A stretch of 53,909 nt of DNA, from the NCBI GenBank assembly GCA_031277105.1, contig JAISLW010000285.1, forward strand, positions 1 through 53,909, in the 5' to 3' direction. The stretch is from Planctomycetaceae bacterium (GTDB taxonomy: Bacteria; Planctomycetota; Planctomycetia; Pirellulales; Thermoguttaceae). The translations under genes and the position numbers were made by a program. Shown in pieces: positions 23,832 to 32,897 of the stretch (the first letter of the stretch is position 1; every line of letters starts with the position of its first letter). The notes under the pieces are model-generated. The model searched no databases, was not told the DNA's origin, and saw nothing but the letters and a program-made list of their open reading frames with translations.

Positions 23832-25055
23832 ATGTCTAAAAGCGTTTTGGTTGCGATGAGCGGCGGGGTGGATAGTTCTGTGGCGGCGGTTCTTTTGCGG
23901 GAACGAGGATATATCTGTCGCGGCGCTACAATGAAATTACTTGACGATGAAACAGGCAATATTTGCCGCTACAAAAACGCCGAATGTTTTAATAAAAACA
24001 ATAACATTAACAACAACATTAACAATAACAACAACGGCGCCAGCGCCGGCAACAACTGCAACGGCGGGAAAGATAATAACAACGGCGGCGATAATGTTGT
24101 TCGTGTTGGTTCTAGGACTTGTTGTTCGCTTTTTGATATTGAGGATGCGCGTAGCGCGGCTTATAGTTTGGATATTCCGTTTAATGTTTTTAATTTTACT
24201 GAAGAGTTTCGCGTTGATGTTATTGAGCGTTTTGTTTCGTCTTATTTTAGCGGTTTTACTCCGAATCCTTGTATTGAATGTAATCGATTTATGAAGTTTG
24301 GCAAATTTTTTCAGCGTGCAATTGAACTTGGTTTTGATTATATTGCAACGGGACATTATGCGCGGGTGGATCGTGATTTATTGACGGGACGTTATTTATT
24401 GAAGAGCGGAGTTGATGTAATTAAAGATCAGAGTTACGTGTTATACATGACGACGCAAGAGCAACTTTCACGGACGCTTTTTCCGCTTGGCGAATTGGAC
24501 AAACCGGCGGTACGCGAAATTGCAAAGAGATACAATTTATCCAATGCGAATAAGGTCGAAAGTCAAGATATTTGTTTTGTGCCGGACGGCGATTATGCGT
24601 CTTTTATTGAAAAGTATTCGGGGGCGTTTTCGGAAGCGGGCGATTTCGTTGATAACTCAGGCAAACGTTTAGGACGCCATCGCGGAATTATTCGTTATAC
24701 GATAGGTCAACGTAAAGGATTAGGGATTGCGAGTACGGCGCCGTATTATGTTTGCGCAAAAAATATAGTTGACAACACAATTGTTTTAGGAAGAGAATCC
24801 GATTTATACGCAGAGTACGTCGAGGCAGAAAATATAAATCTAATTTCATACGAAAAAATTGAAAAACCAATCCGCATCAAAGCAAAAGTACGATACAGAC
24901 AAAACGGCGAATGGGGCGCCGTCGAACAAATCGACGACGATAAGTTAAGATTAAAATTTGACAATAAACAAAAAGCAATAACAACAGGTCAAGCGCTAGT
25001 TCTATACGACGGAGAAACCGTAGTAGGCGGAGGAACTATTACAAACGTATTTTGA
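23832..25055 (+). CDS. mnmA: tRNA-specific 2-thiouridylase MnmA
   Basis: MnmA makes 2-thiouridine at position 34 of Lys, Glu and Gln tRNAs, using ATP to adenylate the base and sulfur passed along its cysteines. The ATP pyrophosphatase loop is SGGVDSS (10-16). 'TPNPCIECNRFMKFG' holds the catalytic Cys150 and 'SQDICFVPDGDY' holds its partner Cys248. 'YTIGQRKGLGI' and the C-terminal beta barrel ('YRQNGEWGAVE', 'GQALVLYDGE') are present. At 407 aa it is about 40 longer than usual because of an Asn/Gly-rich insert (about 52-87: NNNINNNINNNNNG...) between the first beta-alpha unit and 'CCSLFDIEDAR'. The ATG start is 5 nt after 'GGTAAAAATT' and lacks a strong ribosome-binding site. The TGA stop overlaps the R2 terminal repeat. 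Confidence 0.95.
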   Translation: MSKSVLVAMSGGVDSSVAAVLLRERGYICRGATMKLLDDETGNICRYKNAECFNKNNNINNNINNNNNGASAGNNCNGGKDNNNGGDNVVRVGSRTCCSLFDIEDARSAAYSLDIPFNVFNFTEEFRVDVIERFVSSYFSGFTPNPCIECNRFMKFGKFFQRAIELGFDYIATGHYARVDRDLLTGRYLLKSGVDVIKDQSYVLYMTTQEQLSRTLFPLGELDKPAVREIAKRYNLSNANKVESQDICFVPDGDYASFIEKYSGAFSEAGDFVDNSGKRLGRHRGIIRYTIGQRKGLGIASTAPYYVCAKNIVDNTIVLGRESDLYAEYVEAENINLISYEKIEKPIRIKAKVRYRQNGEWGAVEQIDDDKLRLKFDNKQKAITTGQALVLYDGETVVGGGTITNVF

Positions 25056-25283
25056 CCGTTCACGGAAATCCGTTTAGAGACAAGAGGGATAACGATTGGG
25101 CGTCCCGCCTGCATGTTGCCGCAAGGCAACCGATAAAGCGGTTGAGATCAAAACCTCTCTCCTTTGCGGTTGAGTACAACCGCATGCAGGCGAGACGCCC
25201 GCGATCCTGCGGCGAGTGCGATCCTTTAGCGCCTGCATTACTTTTTTTTGCAGGCATGTCGCCTGTGTTCCTTTTAACAAAGA
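25053..25283 (+). repeat. R2 left end with R5 core
   Basis: TGACCGTTCACGG begins on the mnmA stop codon. The R5 element at 25098-25207 is in inverse orientation; 'GCAGGCATGTCGCCTG' and an R3-like end follow. ORFs 25052, 25060 and 25074 are translations of these repeats. Confidence 0.75.
25098..25207 (-). repeat. R5 element
   Basis: GGGCGTCCCGCCTGC pairs with GCAGGCGAGACGCCC. The inner hairpins are TTGCC-GCAA-GGCAA and GCGGTTG-AGTA-CAACCGC (inverse orientation of the reference copy). Confidence 0.8.
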
Positions 25284-25552
25284 ATTTTTAGAAGTTCTCT
25301 ACGGGTTAAATCGATTATTACGGTTATGCAGATTAGAGACGTATATTTTATTTAAAGTGTAATTTGAATAAAATTTGATGGTGATTGACAGTTTAAAATG
25401 CTTGCGTAAAATTCCATCGTAAATTTGTAATAACTATCGCCAATAATCATTGATAAACTTCGTATGACGGATCGTTTGTCCCAAAATGAATTTTTTAGAG
25501 ACTCGCCCTATTGTTGATGAATAGTCTTCGTTCCGATAGAGACGGGATTTTT
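25284..25552. other. AT-rich intergenic
   Basis: It contains an R3 end (AAAATGAATTTTTTAGAGAC at about 25482-25502) and otherwise nothing I can assign. Confidence 0.5.
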
Positions 25553-25654
25553 AAACTGTTCACACTTGAGTTTGCGTTTACCATCGCCTGCCTAGCTATC
25601 GGACGGCAGGCTTTTACGCTTTTCAATCGCTGAATTTCAAGTACGAGCAGTATA
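25553..25654 (+). repeat. R1 repeat
   Basis: AAACTGTTCACACTTGAGTTTGCG ... GCCTGCCTAGCTATCGGACGGCAGGC ... TTTCAAGTACGAGCAGTAT. Confidence 0.85.
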
Positions 25655-25721
25655 TAACCGTAGTTTTTGACCGGCGGTTATAAAGTCAATACACGACACT
25701 GCCCCGATAAAGGCAGGATAT

Positions 25722-25823
25722 TTTAAAATTTTTCGTACTTTAATTTGCGATTACCGTCGTTTGTCCAATTATTTAACGGCGGTTTTTATTTTTTTATTCG
25801 CCAAAATTCAAGTACGATCCGTA
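25722..25823 (+). repeat. R1 repeat, diverged
   Basis: The core stem is replaced by CGTCGTTTGTCCAATTATTTAACGGCGG. The right end AAATTCAAGTACGATCCGTA finishes 9 bp before the start codon at 25832. The extended ORF start at 25745 in the track would translate this repeat and is rejected. Confidence 0.7.
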
Positions 25824-25831
25824 ATAGATCG

Positions 25832-28800
25832 ATGCAACAAGTTGGTAACTTGAAATTATTAGACAAATGGGCGAGACGCGCGCTTTTTTTGCGTCGTCTT
25901 GGTTGGACGCTATTGTTTTTAATTACGGCAATTCTAGTCGGAATATTTTCTTATCAATTTTGGCGTTCTACTCGCGCCGATGTTTTTGATTTTCCATCTT
26001 ATAGCGATCTTGATTCTGCTTCGGAGTCTTATTGGGCGGATCGTATGGAACGCGATATTTCTTATGTTAAATCGATGAACGTTTCGGAGACGCGCAAGGC
26101 TTCGCGTTTGCGGACGCTTGTTAATAATCAACTTGAAATTGCGATTGATATTGATTCTTACTATGATCGCAATCATGCGATTTTATCTATTGCGCTTACG
26201 TTGACAAAACATGATCTTGACGTAAATATCGACCGGACGTTGCGGCTCTTAAACGAAACTTATGAATCATATTCGGCGCGTGCGCGGATATATATTTCAA
26301 TAGCGCTAATGAAGGCGCGCCAAAAAAATCTTATGGATGCGATGAGCGCTTATTTTGAATACAAACGTCTTGTGAATCACGCTGATTTGAAATTGGATAC
26401 GCAGGAAAATGAAGAAGCGTTTATGGGCGCTGTTGCGATTTTAAATCTTGCGCAAAATTACGATGAATTATCTGAATTGTTTCAGATGCAAATTAATTTT
26501 TCGCGCCGTATAAATACAAGTCGCCGAATGCGGGCATACCGAATAATAACAGTCGAACAAGCCCGTTGCGGCAATAAATTTTTACCGAATTCGTTTAATA
26601 CATTTCGGATGATTCAAGATACAATAGAATCTTCGCGGGCGTTCCAACTTATAATTACATTTGTCGCCCGACCGCCGGTATCAGAACCTGTTGAACCGTC
26701 GTATCCAACGCCTCAAAGCGACGCCCCTTGGACTGCAATCCGCAACAGTTCAACCGTCCGCAACACGATTAACAATCTGCTAAAAATTATTGTTGAAGAG
26801 AATCTCGAATTAAACCGCCAACAAGAAATCTTAAAACGCATCGCAGGCTCAATCCTAATGTGCGATCCCGAAGCGTATAAAATTTTTCGCAGCGCAATTA
26901 AAGACTTGACCGAACTTGACAACACGGTTAAAACATCCGTATTAAAACTGCTTGATAATCCTATATCAGATAAAATACGAGCCGAATTAAAAATGCCGCC
27001 GCGCACAAGAAAAAAGAGCAAAAATAACGGCGAAGGCATACGCGACATTGATCCGGCGCGACATGATTGGATCGACGACAAAGATACAATCGATATTCAA
27101 ATTACAACCATCGACGCCGCTACGTTAAAGAGCATCGATATTCGCCAATACTCCCGTATCTTGACCGTCGCCGCTACCGCATATCTACAAGTCCACAGAA
27201 CAACCGACGCCATAAATACATTACAAAACGCATTCAATATCACATTGAACCAACCCGAACAAACCGAACAAATACGATCCCTAATCGCCATCGCAGAACT
27301 TCAACTCGACGCCGGCGCCATCAACGACGCAACAAAAACACTAAAAATATTAAACCAAAAATTAAACGCCGCCGAACAAACCGAAAACAATAAAACCGAA
27401 AATATAAACGACCCGCAAACAAATAATCTCATCGACGAACAGATTTTGAATCTGGTTGAATTGCAAGTCATCGGACGTTATTTCGACGACGCAAGCATAA
27501 ACGTACAACGCATAAAATCAACGACGACGCGCGACATGAGTTTATTGCTAATTGCCCGCGAATTATTACGGTCGGATCAACTTGACGCAGCCGAAAAAAT
27601 TATTGCCCAAATAACAGATAAAACAACACAAAACGAATACAAACACCGGCTGATTATCGCCCAAACAGAATCGAAAATCCCTATTCAATCCGCAATCTCA
27701 ATCGAGTTGCCGGAACAGAGTATTGCGGTTGCCGGAATAAATAACCCGATGGCGCTAGAAGGCGATAACAATATCGCACGCGGCGCTAGCCAACTGATCC
27801 GATACGGTTTTTACGAAGCGGCGACGGTTACGGCAAAACGAATAAAAGACGCTAAATTACAATCAAAATTGTTGTCGCAAATCGGAAGAGAATACGTGCT
27901 GGTTTACAACTCATATTCAAAACAAGGCGACCAAAATCTGATCGCAAGCGAGAGAGCATTCGACAACGCAATGATTATTTCAGAAATGATTGCGGATATT
28001 GAACAACGCATAACTTTGACACTGTCGCTAATAAATGCAATGGCGTCGAATAAACGTTACGATAAAGATGCGGCGGTGTTGATGCGGCTTTTCGATTTTG
28101 TAATGGTAGATATTGAACGCATCGAAAAACGCCCAATTGCGACGACAAACAACAACGTTAATAACAAAAACGACAAAAATAACGGCGACAATAATATTGA
28201 CAAAAATAAAAACGCCAACGACAAAAACGCTAAAAATTCCAACGGAACAATAGATTTATCACAAATGTCGCGCGGTGAAATTTTTTCGACGGCGTTGCTG
28301 TCGCGGGTAAATGTTGAAATATTACGCAACGGAACAAATAAGAATAATCGTAACGAAAATTATAGCGAAATCTGGAATAACGATTTGCAAGTTTTGACGG
28401 AACGAGTAAAGAACGAATTAGACGGCGAAGAAGCGACGTATTCAAAAGCATGCGCAATCGTAAATCTAGCGCTAGCGTTCTTACGCGGCGGCAAGTTGAA
28501 GGAAGCGGCTGAAACGACAAAATTAGCGGAAACAATAGCGGAAAACTTAAACGACAGAAGCGATACTATTTCAATAATGATAAATTTAATGCAAATTTAC
28601 AATACGCTAAATGACAAAGAATCTTTCGCAAAAATAAAAAACAAAGCAATCGATCTAGCAGTGTCTTTTATACCGCCAGGAATCGATATAAAACAAATAA
28701 ACTTAATGTGGAGAAAACGCGATATTGAACTCGATAGAATAATGCGAAAACTAATCGAACTCGATATGACCGAAAACGTAATAGACGTTATCGACAATAT

Positions 28801-28966
28801 TCACGAACCAATAATCTACGACAGAATCATAAAAACTATCGCATACATCCAAGTAAACAAAAAAAACTTCAACGCCGCCGAAACAATCGCAAAAAAATTA
28901 AAATTACCCGAATATAAATTCGCAACGCTACGAGATGTAAAATTAAGTAAAAACAACGAACAATAA
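25832..28966 (+). CDS. membrane-anchored helical-repeat protein
   Basis: A 1044-aa protein when started at ATG 25832 (MQQVGNLKLL). The earlier start in the track lies in an R1 repeat. Residues about 22-42 ('LGWTLLFLITAILVGIFSYQFW') form one membrane helix with a basic preceding segment, so the rest is likely on the outer side. The remainder is almost all amphipathic helices with TPR-like pairs ('TAYLQVHRTTDAINTLQNAFNI', 'SLIAIAELQLDAGAINDATKTLKIL', 'ACAIVNLALAFLRGGKLKEAAETTKLAE'), consistent with a scaffold. Asn/Lys-rich spacers occur at about 507-520 and 770-810 (NNNVNNKNDKNNGDNN). Its length equals that of the 6679 TPR protein, but I see no clear sequence match. The function is unknown. Confidence 0.8.
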   Translation: MQQVGNLKLLDKWARRALFLRRLGWTLLFLITAILVGIFSYQFWRSTRADVFDFPSYSDLDSASESYWADRMERDISYVKSMNVSETRKASRLRTLVNNQLEIAIDIDSYYDRNHAILSIALTLTKHDLDVNIDRTLRLLNETYESYSARARIYISIALMKARQKNLMDAMSAYFEYKRLVNHADLKLDTQENEEAFMGAVAILNLAQNYDELSELFQMQINFSRRINTSRRMRAYRIITVEQARCGNKFLPNSFNTFRMIQDTIESSRAFQLIITFVARPPVSEPVEPSYPTPQSDAPWTAIRNSSTVRNTINNLLKIIVEENLELNRQQEILKRIAGSILMCDPEAYKIFRSAIKDLTELDNTVKTSVLKLLDNPISDKIRAELKMPPRTRKKSKNNGEGIRDIDPARHDWIDDKDTIDIQITTIDAATLKSIDIRQYSRILTVAATAYLQVHRTTDAINTLQNAFNITLNQPEQTEQIRSLIAIAELQLDAGAINDATKTLKILNQKLNAAEQTENNKTENINDPQTNNLIDEQILNLVELQVIGRYFDDASINVQRIKSTTTRDMSLLLIARELLRSDQLDAAEKIIAQITDKTTQNEYKHRLIIAQTESKIPIQSAISIELPEQSIAVAGINNPMALEGDNNIARGASQLIRYGFYEAATVTAKRIKDAKLQSKLLSQIGREYVLVYNSYSKQGDQNLIASERAFDNAMIISEMIADIEQRITLTLSLINAMASNKRYDKDAAVLMRLFDFVMVDIERIEKRPIATTNNNVNNKNDKNNGDNNIDKNKNANDKNAKNSNGTIDLSQMSRGEIFSTALLSRVNVEILRNGTNKNNRNENYSEIWNNDLQVLTERVKNELDGEEATYSKACAIVNLALAFLRGGKLKEAAETTKLAETIAENLNDRSDTISIMINLMQIYNTLNDKESFAKIKNKAIDLAVSFIPPGIDIKQINLMWRKRDIELDRIMRKLIELDMTENVIDVIDNIHEPIIYDRIIKTIAYIQVNKKNFNAAETIAKKLKLPEYKFATLRDVKLSKNNEQ

Positions 28967-28992
28967 AAGTCGGAATTATTTTTTAAATAATC

Positions 28993-29169
28993 GTAACCGT
29001 TCAATGAAATCTGTTTAGCAAAATACATATTGACAATTTTTTGAGGGACAAGTAAGACAGAAGAGACAAGTAAGACAAATTTTTTTAACAAAAAACTTTT
29101 TCTCAAATCATCTAATTTTAGAAAAACTATTCCCTAAAACTTGTCGTTTAAATTTTCGTGGACGGTTAC
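28993..29169 (+). repeat. R2 repeat, short form
   Basis: GTAACCGTTCAATGAAAT and AAATTTTCGTGGACGGTTAC form the ends. The interior has GGGACAAGTAAGACAGAAGAGACAAGTAAGACA and the 'CTAAAACTTGTCG' block, with no R5. Confidence 0.75.
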
Positions 29170-29175
29170 AAATAA

Positions 29176-29241
29176 TCTTTTGTCATTTGTTTAATTTGCG
29201 GGTCATTTTTTTGTCCGCAGATTACGCAGATACGTATAAAA
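29176..29241 (+). repeat. R6 palindromic repeat
   Basis: TTTAATTTGCGGGTCATTTTTTTGTCCGCAGATTACGCAGAT, located just upstream of the nitroreductase ribosome-binding site. Confidence 0.65.
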
Positions 29242-29263
29242 TTTTTTTTGAAAGGAGAATATA

Positions 29264-29776
29264 ATGGATGTTTTTGAAGCTATTTCAAAACGGTTTAGTT
29301 ATCGCGGCGAGTTTACGGGGCAACCTGTTTCACGCGACGACTTGACGAAAATTGTGCAGGCGGGAATTGATGCGCCTAGCGGTTGCAATTCGCAATCGAC
29401 TAATTTTATTATTGTTGACAAGCCGGAATTGATAGCGTCGATTTCGCGTCTTCTTGGCGACCGTCCTGTTTGCAAGACTGCGGCGGCGCTGATAATTTGC
29501 GTTTGCGACAAAAAGCCCGCTTATGGCAATTTATCATTTTATATTGAGGACTGTTCGGCGGCAGTGCAAAATATGTTGCTGGCGATTACGGCGCTAGGTT
29601 ACGCCTCCGTCTGGCTAGACGGCGTAATTAGAGGAAATATAGGCGCCGAAATCGGAAAATTATTAAACGTGCCGCAAGAACAAGAAGTACGAATAATGTT
29701 GCCAATAGGAATACCAAAAAATCCAGGTAAACCAAACACAAAAAAATCCTTCGACAAAAGAGCAAAATTCTACTAA
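29264..29776 (+). CDS. nitroreductase-family protein
   Basis: A 170-aa FMN-dependent nitroreductase-fold enzyme, expected to reduce nitro groups, quinones or flavins with NAD(P)H as a dimer in the cytoplasm. The N-terminal 'FEAISKRFSYRGEFTGQPVSRDDLTKIVQAGIDAPSGCNSQ' has the FMN phosphate-binding Arg/Ser region and the 'APSGCNSQ' motif (about 38-45). 'DCSAAVQNMLLAITALGYASVWLDG' (about 91-115) is the classic central helix, and 'LPIGIPKNPGKPNTKKSFD' is the typical tail. It has the minimal length for the family. AAAGGAG lies 8 nt upstream of the ATG, one of the best ribosome-binding sites in the window. An R6 element starts at its stop codon. The substrate is unknown. Confidence 0.9.
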   Translation: MDVFEAISKRFSYRGEFTGQPVSRDDLTKIVQAGIDAPSGCNSQSTNFIIVDKPELIASISRLLGDRPVCKTAAALIICVCDKKPAYGNLSFYIEDCSAAVQNMLLAITALGYASVWLDGVIRGNIGAEIGKLLNVPQEQEVRIMLPIGIPKNPGKPNTKKSFDKRAKFY

Positions 29777-29916
29777 ATGCGGAATGCGGAATTCGGAATG
29801 CGGAATTATTTAAATAATCTTTCTAATCTGCGGATCGAATTTTTGATCCACTGATTACACAGATTAAAAAGATTATTTAAATTTGAAATCAAAATCTTTA
29901 ATTCCGAATTCCGAAT
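29777..29916 (+). repeat. R6 palindromic repeat
   Basis: GCGGAATGCGGAATTCGGAATGCGG on the left and TTTAATTCCGAATTCCGAATT on the right surround TAATCTGCGGATCGAATTTTTGATCCACTGATTACACAGATTA. It exactly fills the space between two convergent stop codons, so it may serve both genes as a transcription end. Confidence 0.75.
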
Positions 29917-32148
29917 TTATTTTAGGTATCTATTATTTCTTAGTGATTTAGTTTCGTTTATGTTTGGCGTGGTGAACGATACTTGTTTATTTTCGGTTTC
30001 AGGTTTTTCGTTTGTTTTTTGGTTTGAGCTATTTGTTGGCGGCAAAGGTGCAGGTCGTAGCGAGAAGTTATTTTGTTTTTCTGTTTGATTAATATTTGTG
30101 GTGTTATCGATAATGATTTTCGGCGTGGATTTTATATCTTTATCGGAGTCGATAATTTTTGGCGCAAGTATCGGATTATTTTCGTTGGTTTTATTTTCTA
30201 TAATTTTTGGTTGCGGGTTTGAAATTGGTTTAGAGTATTCTGGCAACAGGTTTTCGGCGTATTGGAATTGTTGATAATTTTGTTTACTTATAGTTTTTGG
30301 TCTTGTGAAACCGTAGTTTATTCTTTTGCTTGCGTCTTCTGCTCTTGCTCTTCTTTTTGCGTCGAAGTATGCTTTTGCTGGCCATGAGCCTTCAGCCAAG
30401 TAAACGTTATCGTATTCTAGCAGCGAACCTTTTCTGTAATGCAACGTCATAACGGCGATATTGTAATCTACGATAGCGCGGTAATATTCCGTATCGGCTT
30501 CGGCTAATCTTTTTTGAGCGTCTAGGAGTTGGTCGAGCGTGGTTGTGCCTCCGGCGAATGCCGCATTTACGGCGCTAACTTCTTCTGTTGCGGCTATGCG
30601 GCGTTGTAACATTGTGATGCTTGTTTGGTAGGCTTGCGTAATTTCGCGGAATGAATCTGCTAATTGGTGTGATAATTCTAGTTCTTGTTCTTGTAATACG
30701 GCGCGTGTTTTTGCCAAGTTAAGTTGTGCGTTTCTTACTCCGGCTAATTCGCGCCGCCATCCGAATGGCATTGATGCGTTTATGCCGACAGTCCATCCGC
30801 TAAATTTTCCGTCTGTTAAGTTACCGATGGCGTTGCTTTGGGAGTGATTTTGGTTTATTAGTTCTGATCCGGCGCCGCTCCATCTGTAGCCGCCGGACAA
30901 ATCGACTTGCGGCATGAGGAAGTTTTTGGAGGCGATTAGTTCAAGTTCGCGTTTTTTGACTTCCCATTTTTGTTTTCGCAATTCCGGCGATCTGTACATG
31001 GCTTCGCAGATGATATTTTGCCAATCTAATCTAAGCGGCGCCGTGAGTGGTTCATTGACAGGTCTCATTAAACGACCGTCTGTTACGGACAAACCTAAAA
31101 TTGAACGCAATGCGGCTTCGGTGCGGAACAGATTCGTTTGCGCTAATTCGGCTTGACCTCTAAATGTAAAGTAATTATTTCGGGCTTGCGCTTCGTTTTG
31201 TGCTGTTCCGTCTCTGGCGCTGTGTATTTTAAGCGTGTTAATTTTTATCCAAGTTTGGTGTGCGGAGTCGCGACCTGATTTAACTGATTCTAATCTATGA
31301 TAAGCGTAATATAGATTCCAATATGCCTTTTCAACATCGGCGACAAGATTACGCGTTGCCATCTCGAAGTCGTTGATGGCTTGGTCGGTATTGATGCGGG
31401 CGATAACGACGCCGGAGTAAACGCCGGGTTGACCGTTAGGTCCGGCGATACGGTTAAATTGGATACCGTTACCGCGTAGCAATGGTTGAACGAAGCCGCC
31501 TTCAAGATAACTTGACCAGCCGTCGCTAATGTTTGGATTACCGCCGCTGAATTGGTATTGATTGGACTGATTTAAGTAAAATCTAGTTCCAGTAGGCGCA
31601 ATTTTATTTATGCCAACGCCGAGCGTGCCAACGTCGGTTTGGACGCTTCCGGGCGTATCGCGTTTTTCCCATTGCGTCGTCGCTGAAAGCATTGCGTCGA
31701 ATGCGGACAAGGCGGCTTCGACGCCGTATTGCGGATTACTTTCGGTCAAGGCGATGTCGTAAACGGTGCTGACTGAATTAGGCGAGGAGAGCAATGCCGA
31801 AGGTACGCCGGATGTGCCGCCGCTAGAAAAACCGACGCCGTTAAGCGTGCGAATTATTTTGCAATTTTGTAATGCTATTTGAATTGCATCTTCGAGTGAA
31901 ATGTCCCAAAAGCCTTTGGGTTCAGGATTAGTGAGCGTAAGTGGATCGATAGCGCCGGATACTTCGTTGAGTTGGGGGAGATGCGTATCGGGGTAATCGA
32001 TACGTGTAGCGCGTGTTTTGAGGTATTTTTGGTATTGACTTTTTTCGGTTAGATAAATCGGCTGTTGAGGCTGGCAACCGGCAAGGTTGATCAGACAAAA
32101 AACAATGCCAAGTAAAAAGGCAATTGATATTTTATTAAGGGAACTCAT
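29917..32148 (-). CDS. TolC-like outer-membrane efflux lipoprotein
   Basis: A 743-aa outer-membrane factor of the TolC/OEP family, which would form the trimeric exit duct of an efflux or type I secretion system. The signal peptide ends in a lipobox (INLAGC, Cys25). Two coiled-coil OEP repeats follow: 'INDFEMATRNLVADVEKAYWNLYYAYHRLE' (about 255-285) through 'LAQTNLFRTEAALRSILGL', and 'LSHQLADSFREITQAYQTSITMLQRR' (about 505-530) through 'TTTLDQLLDAQKRLAEADTEYYRAIVDYNIAVMTLHYRKG'. The last 130 residues are Asn/Pro/Lys-rich and probably disordered, longer than in most TolC proteins. AAGGAAT precedes ATG 32148. No pump or adaptor gene is nearby. Confidence 0.92.
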   Translation of the reverse strand: MSSLNKISIAFLLGIVFCLINLAGCQPQQPIYLTEKSQYQKYLKTRATRIDYPDTHLPQLNEVSGAIDPLTLTNPEPKGFWDISLEDAIQIALQNCKIIRTLNGVGFSSGGTSGVPSALLSSPNSVSTVYDIALTESNPQYGVEAALSAFDAMLSATTQWEKRDTPGSVQTDVGTLGVGINKIAPTGTRFYLNQSNQYQFSGGNPNISDGWSSYLEGGFVQPLLRGNGIQFNRIAGPNGQPGVYSGVVIARINTDQAINDFEMATRNLVADVEKAYWNLYYAYHRLESVKSGRDSAHQTWIKINTLKIHSARDGTAQNEAQARNNYFTFRGQAELAQTNLFRTEAALRSILGLSVTDGRLMRPVNEPLTAPLRLDWQNIICEAMYRSPELRKQKWEVKKRELELIASKNFLMPQVDLSGGYRWSGAGSELINQNHSQSNAIGNLTDGKFSGWTVGINASMPFGWRRELAGVRNAQLNLAKTRAVLQEQELELSHQLADSFREITQAYQTSITMLQRRIAATEEVSAVNAAFAGGTTTLDQLLDAQKRLAEADTEYYRAIVDYNIAVMTLHYRKGSLLEYDNVYLAEGSWPAKAYFDAKRRARAEDASKRINYGFTRPKTISKQNYQQFQYAENLLPEYSKPISNPQPKIIENKTNENNPILAPKIIDSDKDIKSTPKIIIDNTTNINQTEKQNNFSLRPAPLPPTNSSNQKTNEKPETENKQVSFTTPNINETKSLRNNRYLK

Positions 32149-32690
32149 GTTTTATTCCTTTAGTAAATTGATGCGAGGTAATTGGTTACCTACGTTTGGA
32201 GTATTGGCAAGTAATGGGGTTAAACTATTGATGCTAAATTTCAGTCAATAAAAAATACAAAAAAACTAGCAAGATAAACCGAAATTCGTATGCAAAAAGT
32301 TTAATACTTCTTTGTCTTTTCGACTAACTTAAAGCCGCCCCCTAAATTTTACTCAAGCAGACGGCGCAATAATAATTATCCGGTTATTCCGCAAAATCCA
32401 AATCGTCCTAATAAACAGAAAAGTTTAATTTATCAGCAAAGTTTTTTTATTTTTGTCAATCAATTTAACAAGAAAACTTTGCCCAAATTACCCAAAATAT
32501 AAATTCAGAATTAAATTAACGCAAAATCAGAATTTAAAGATGAACGCAATTGTCAACGGCTACAAATAAAACAGTTGAATCAAACAAGTACAGCCGAAAC
32601 AAAAACATGTAAGCAAGATTATTACGATCCTTCAATCAGTCCCCACTTGTCCCACCTGTCCCATTTGTCCCTAAAAAATCGTAACCTTTC
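32149..32690. other. intergenic, no gene seen
   Basis: AT-rich. It carries the likely tolC-like gene promoter and, near 32640-32680, GTCCCCACTTGTCCCACCTGTCCC blocks related to R2 arms. Confidence 0.5.
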
Positions 32691-32893
32691 ACGAGATTTT
32701 AGAAGCGTAGAGTTTTAGGGTGTAGGGTGTAGGGTGTAGGGGGTAGATTTATTTTTTTCCGATCTGTCCCGTTAGGGACAACATGTTGGTAGAAAAGCAA
32801 TGTCAAAAATATATTTATCCCTAGCGGGACAAATATTTATCGTTACGAAAATTGTCCCGCTACACCCTATCCCCTACACCCTATCCCCTAAAA
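32691..32893 (+). repeat. R2 arms around an R4 element
   Basis: The left end is GTAACCTTTCACGAGATTT. The interior has a TAGGGTG minisatellite (32716-32740), an R4 deletion copy (32765-32846) and 'CTACACCCTATCCCCTACACCCTATCCCCTAAAATTT', the mirror of the minisatellite. The right terminal repeat is missing where the next gene's stop codon lies. Confidence 0.65.
32765..32846 (+). repeat. R4 repeat, deletion form
   Basis: TGTCCCGTTAGGGACAACATGTTGGTAGAAAAGCAATGTC ... CCCTAGCGGGACAAATATTTATCGTTAC. The middle hairpin GCGTCC...GGACGC is absent. Confidence 0.75.
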
Positions 32894-32897
32894 TTTT

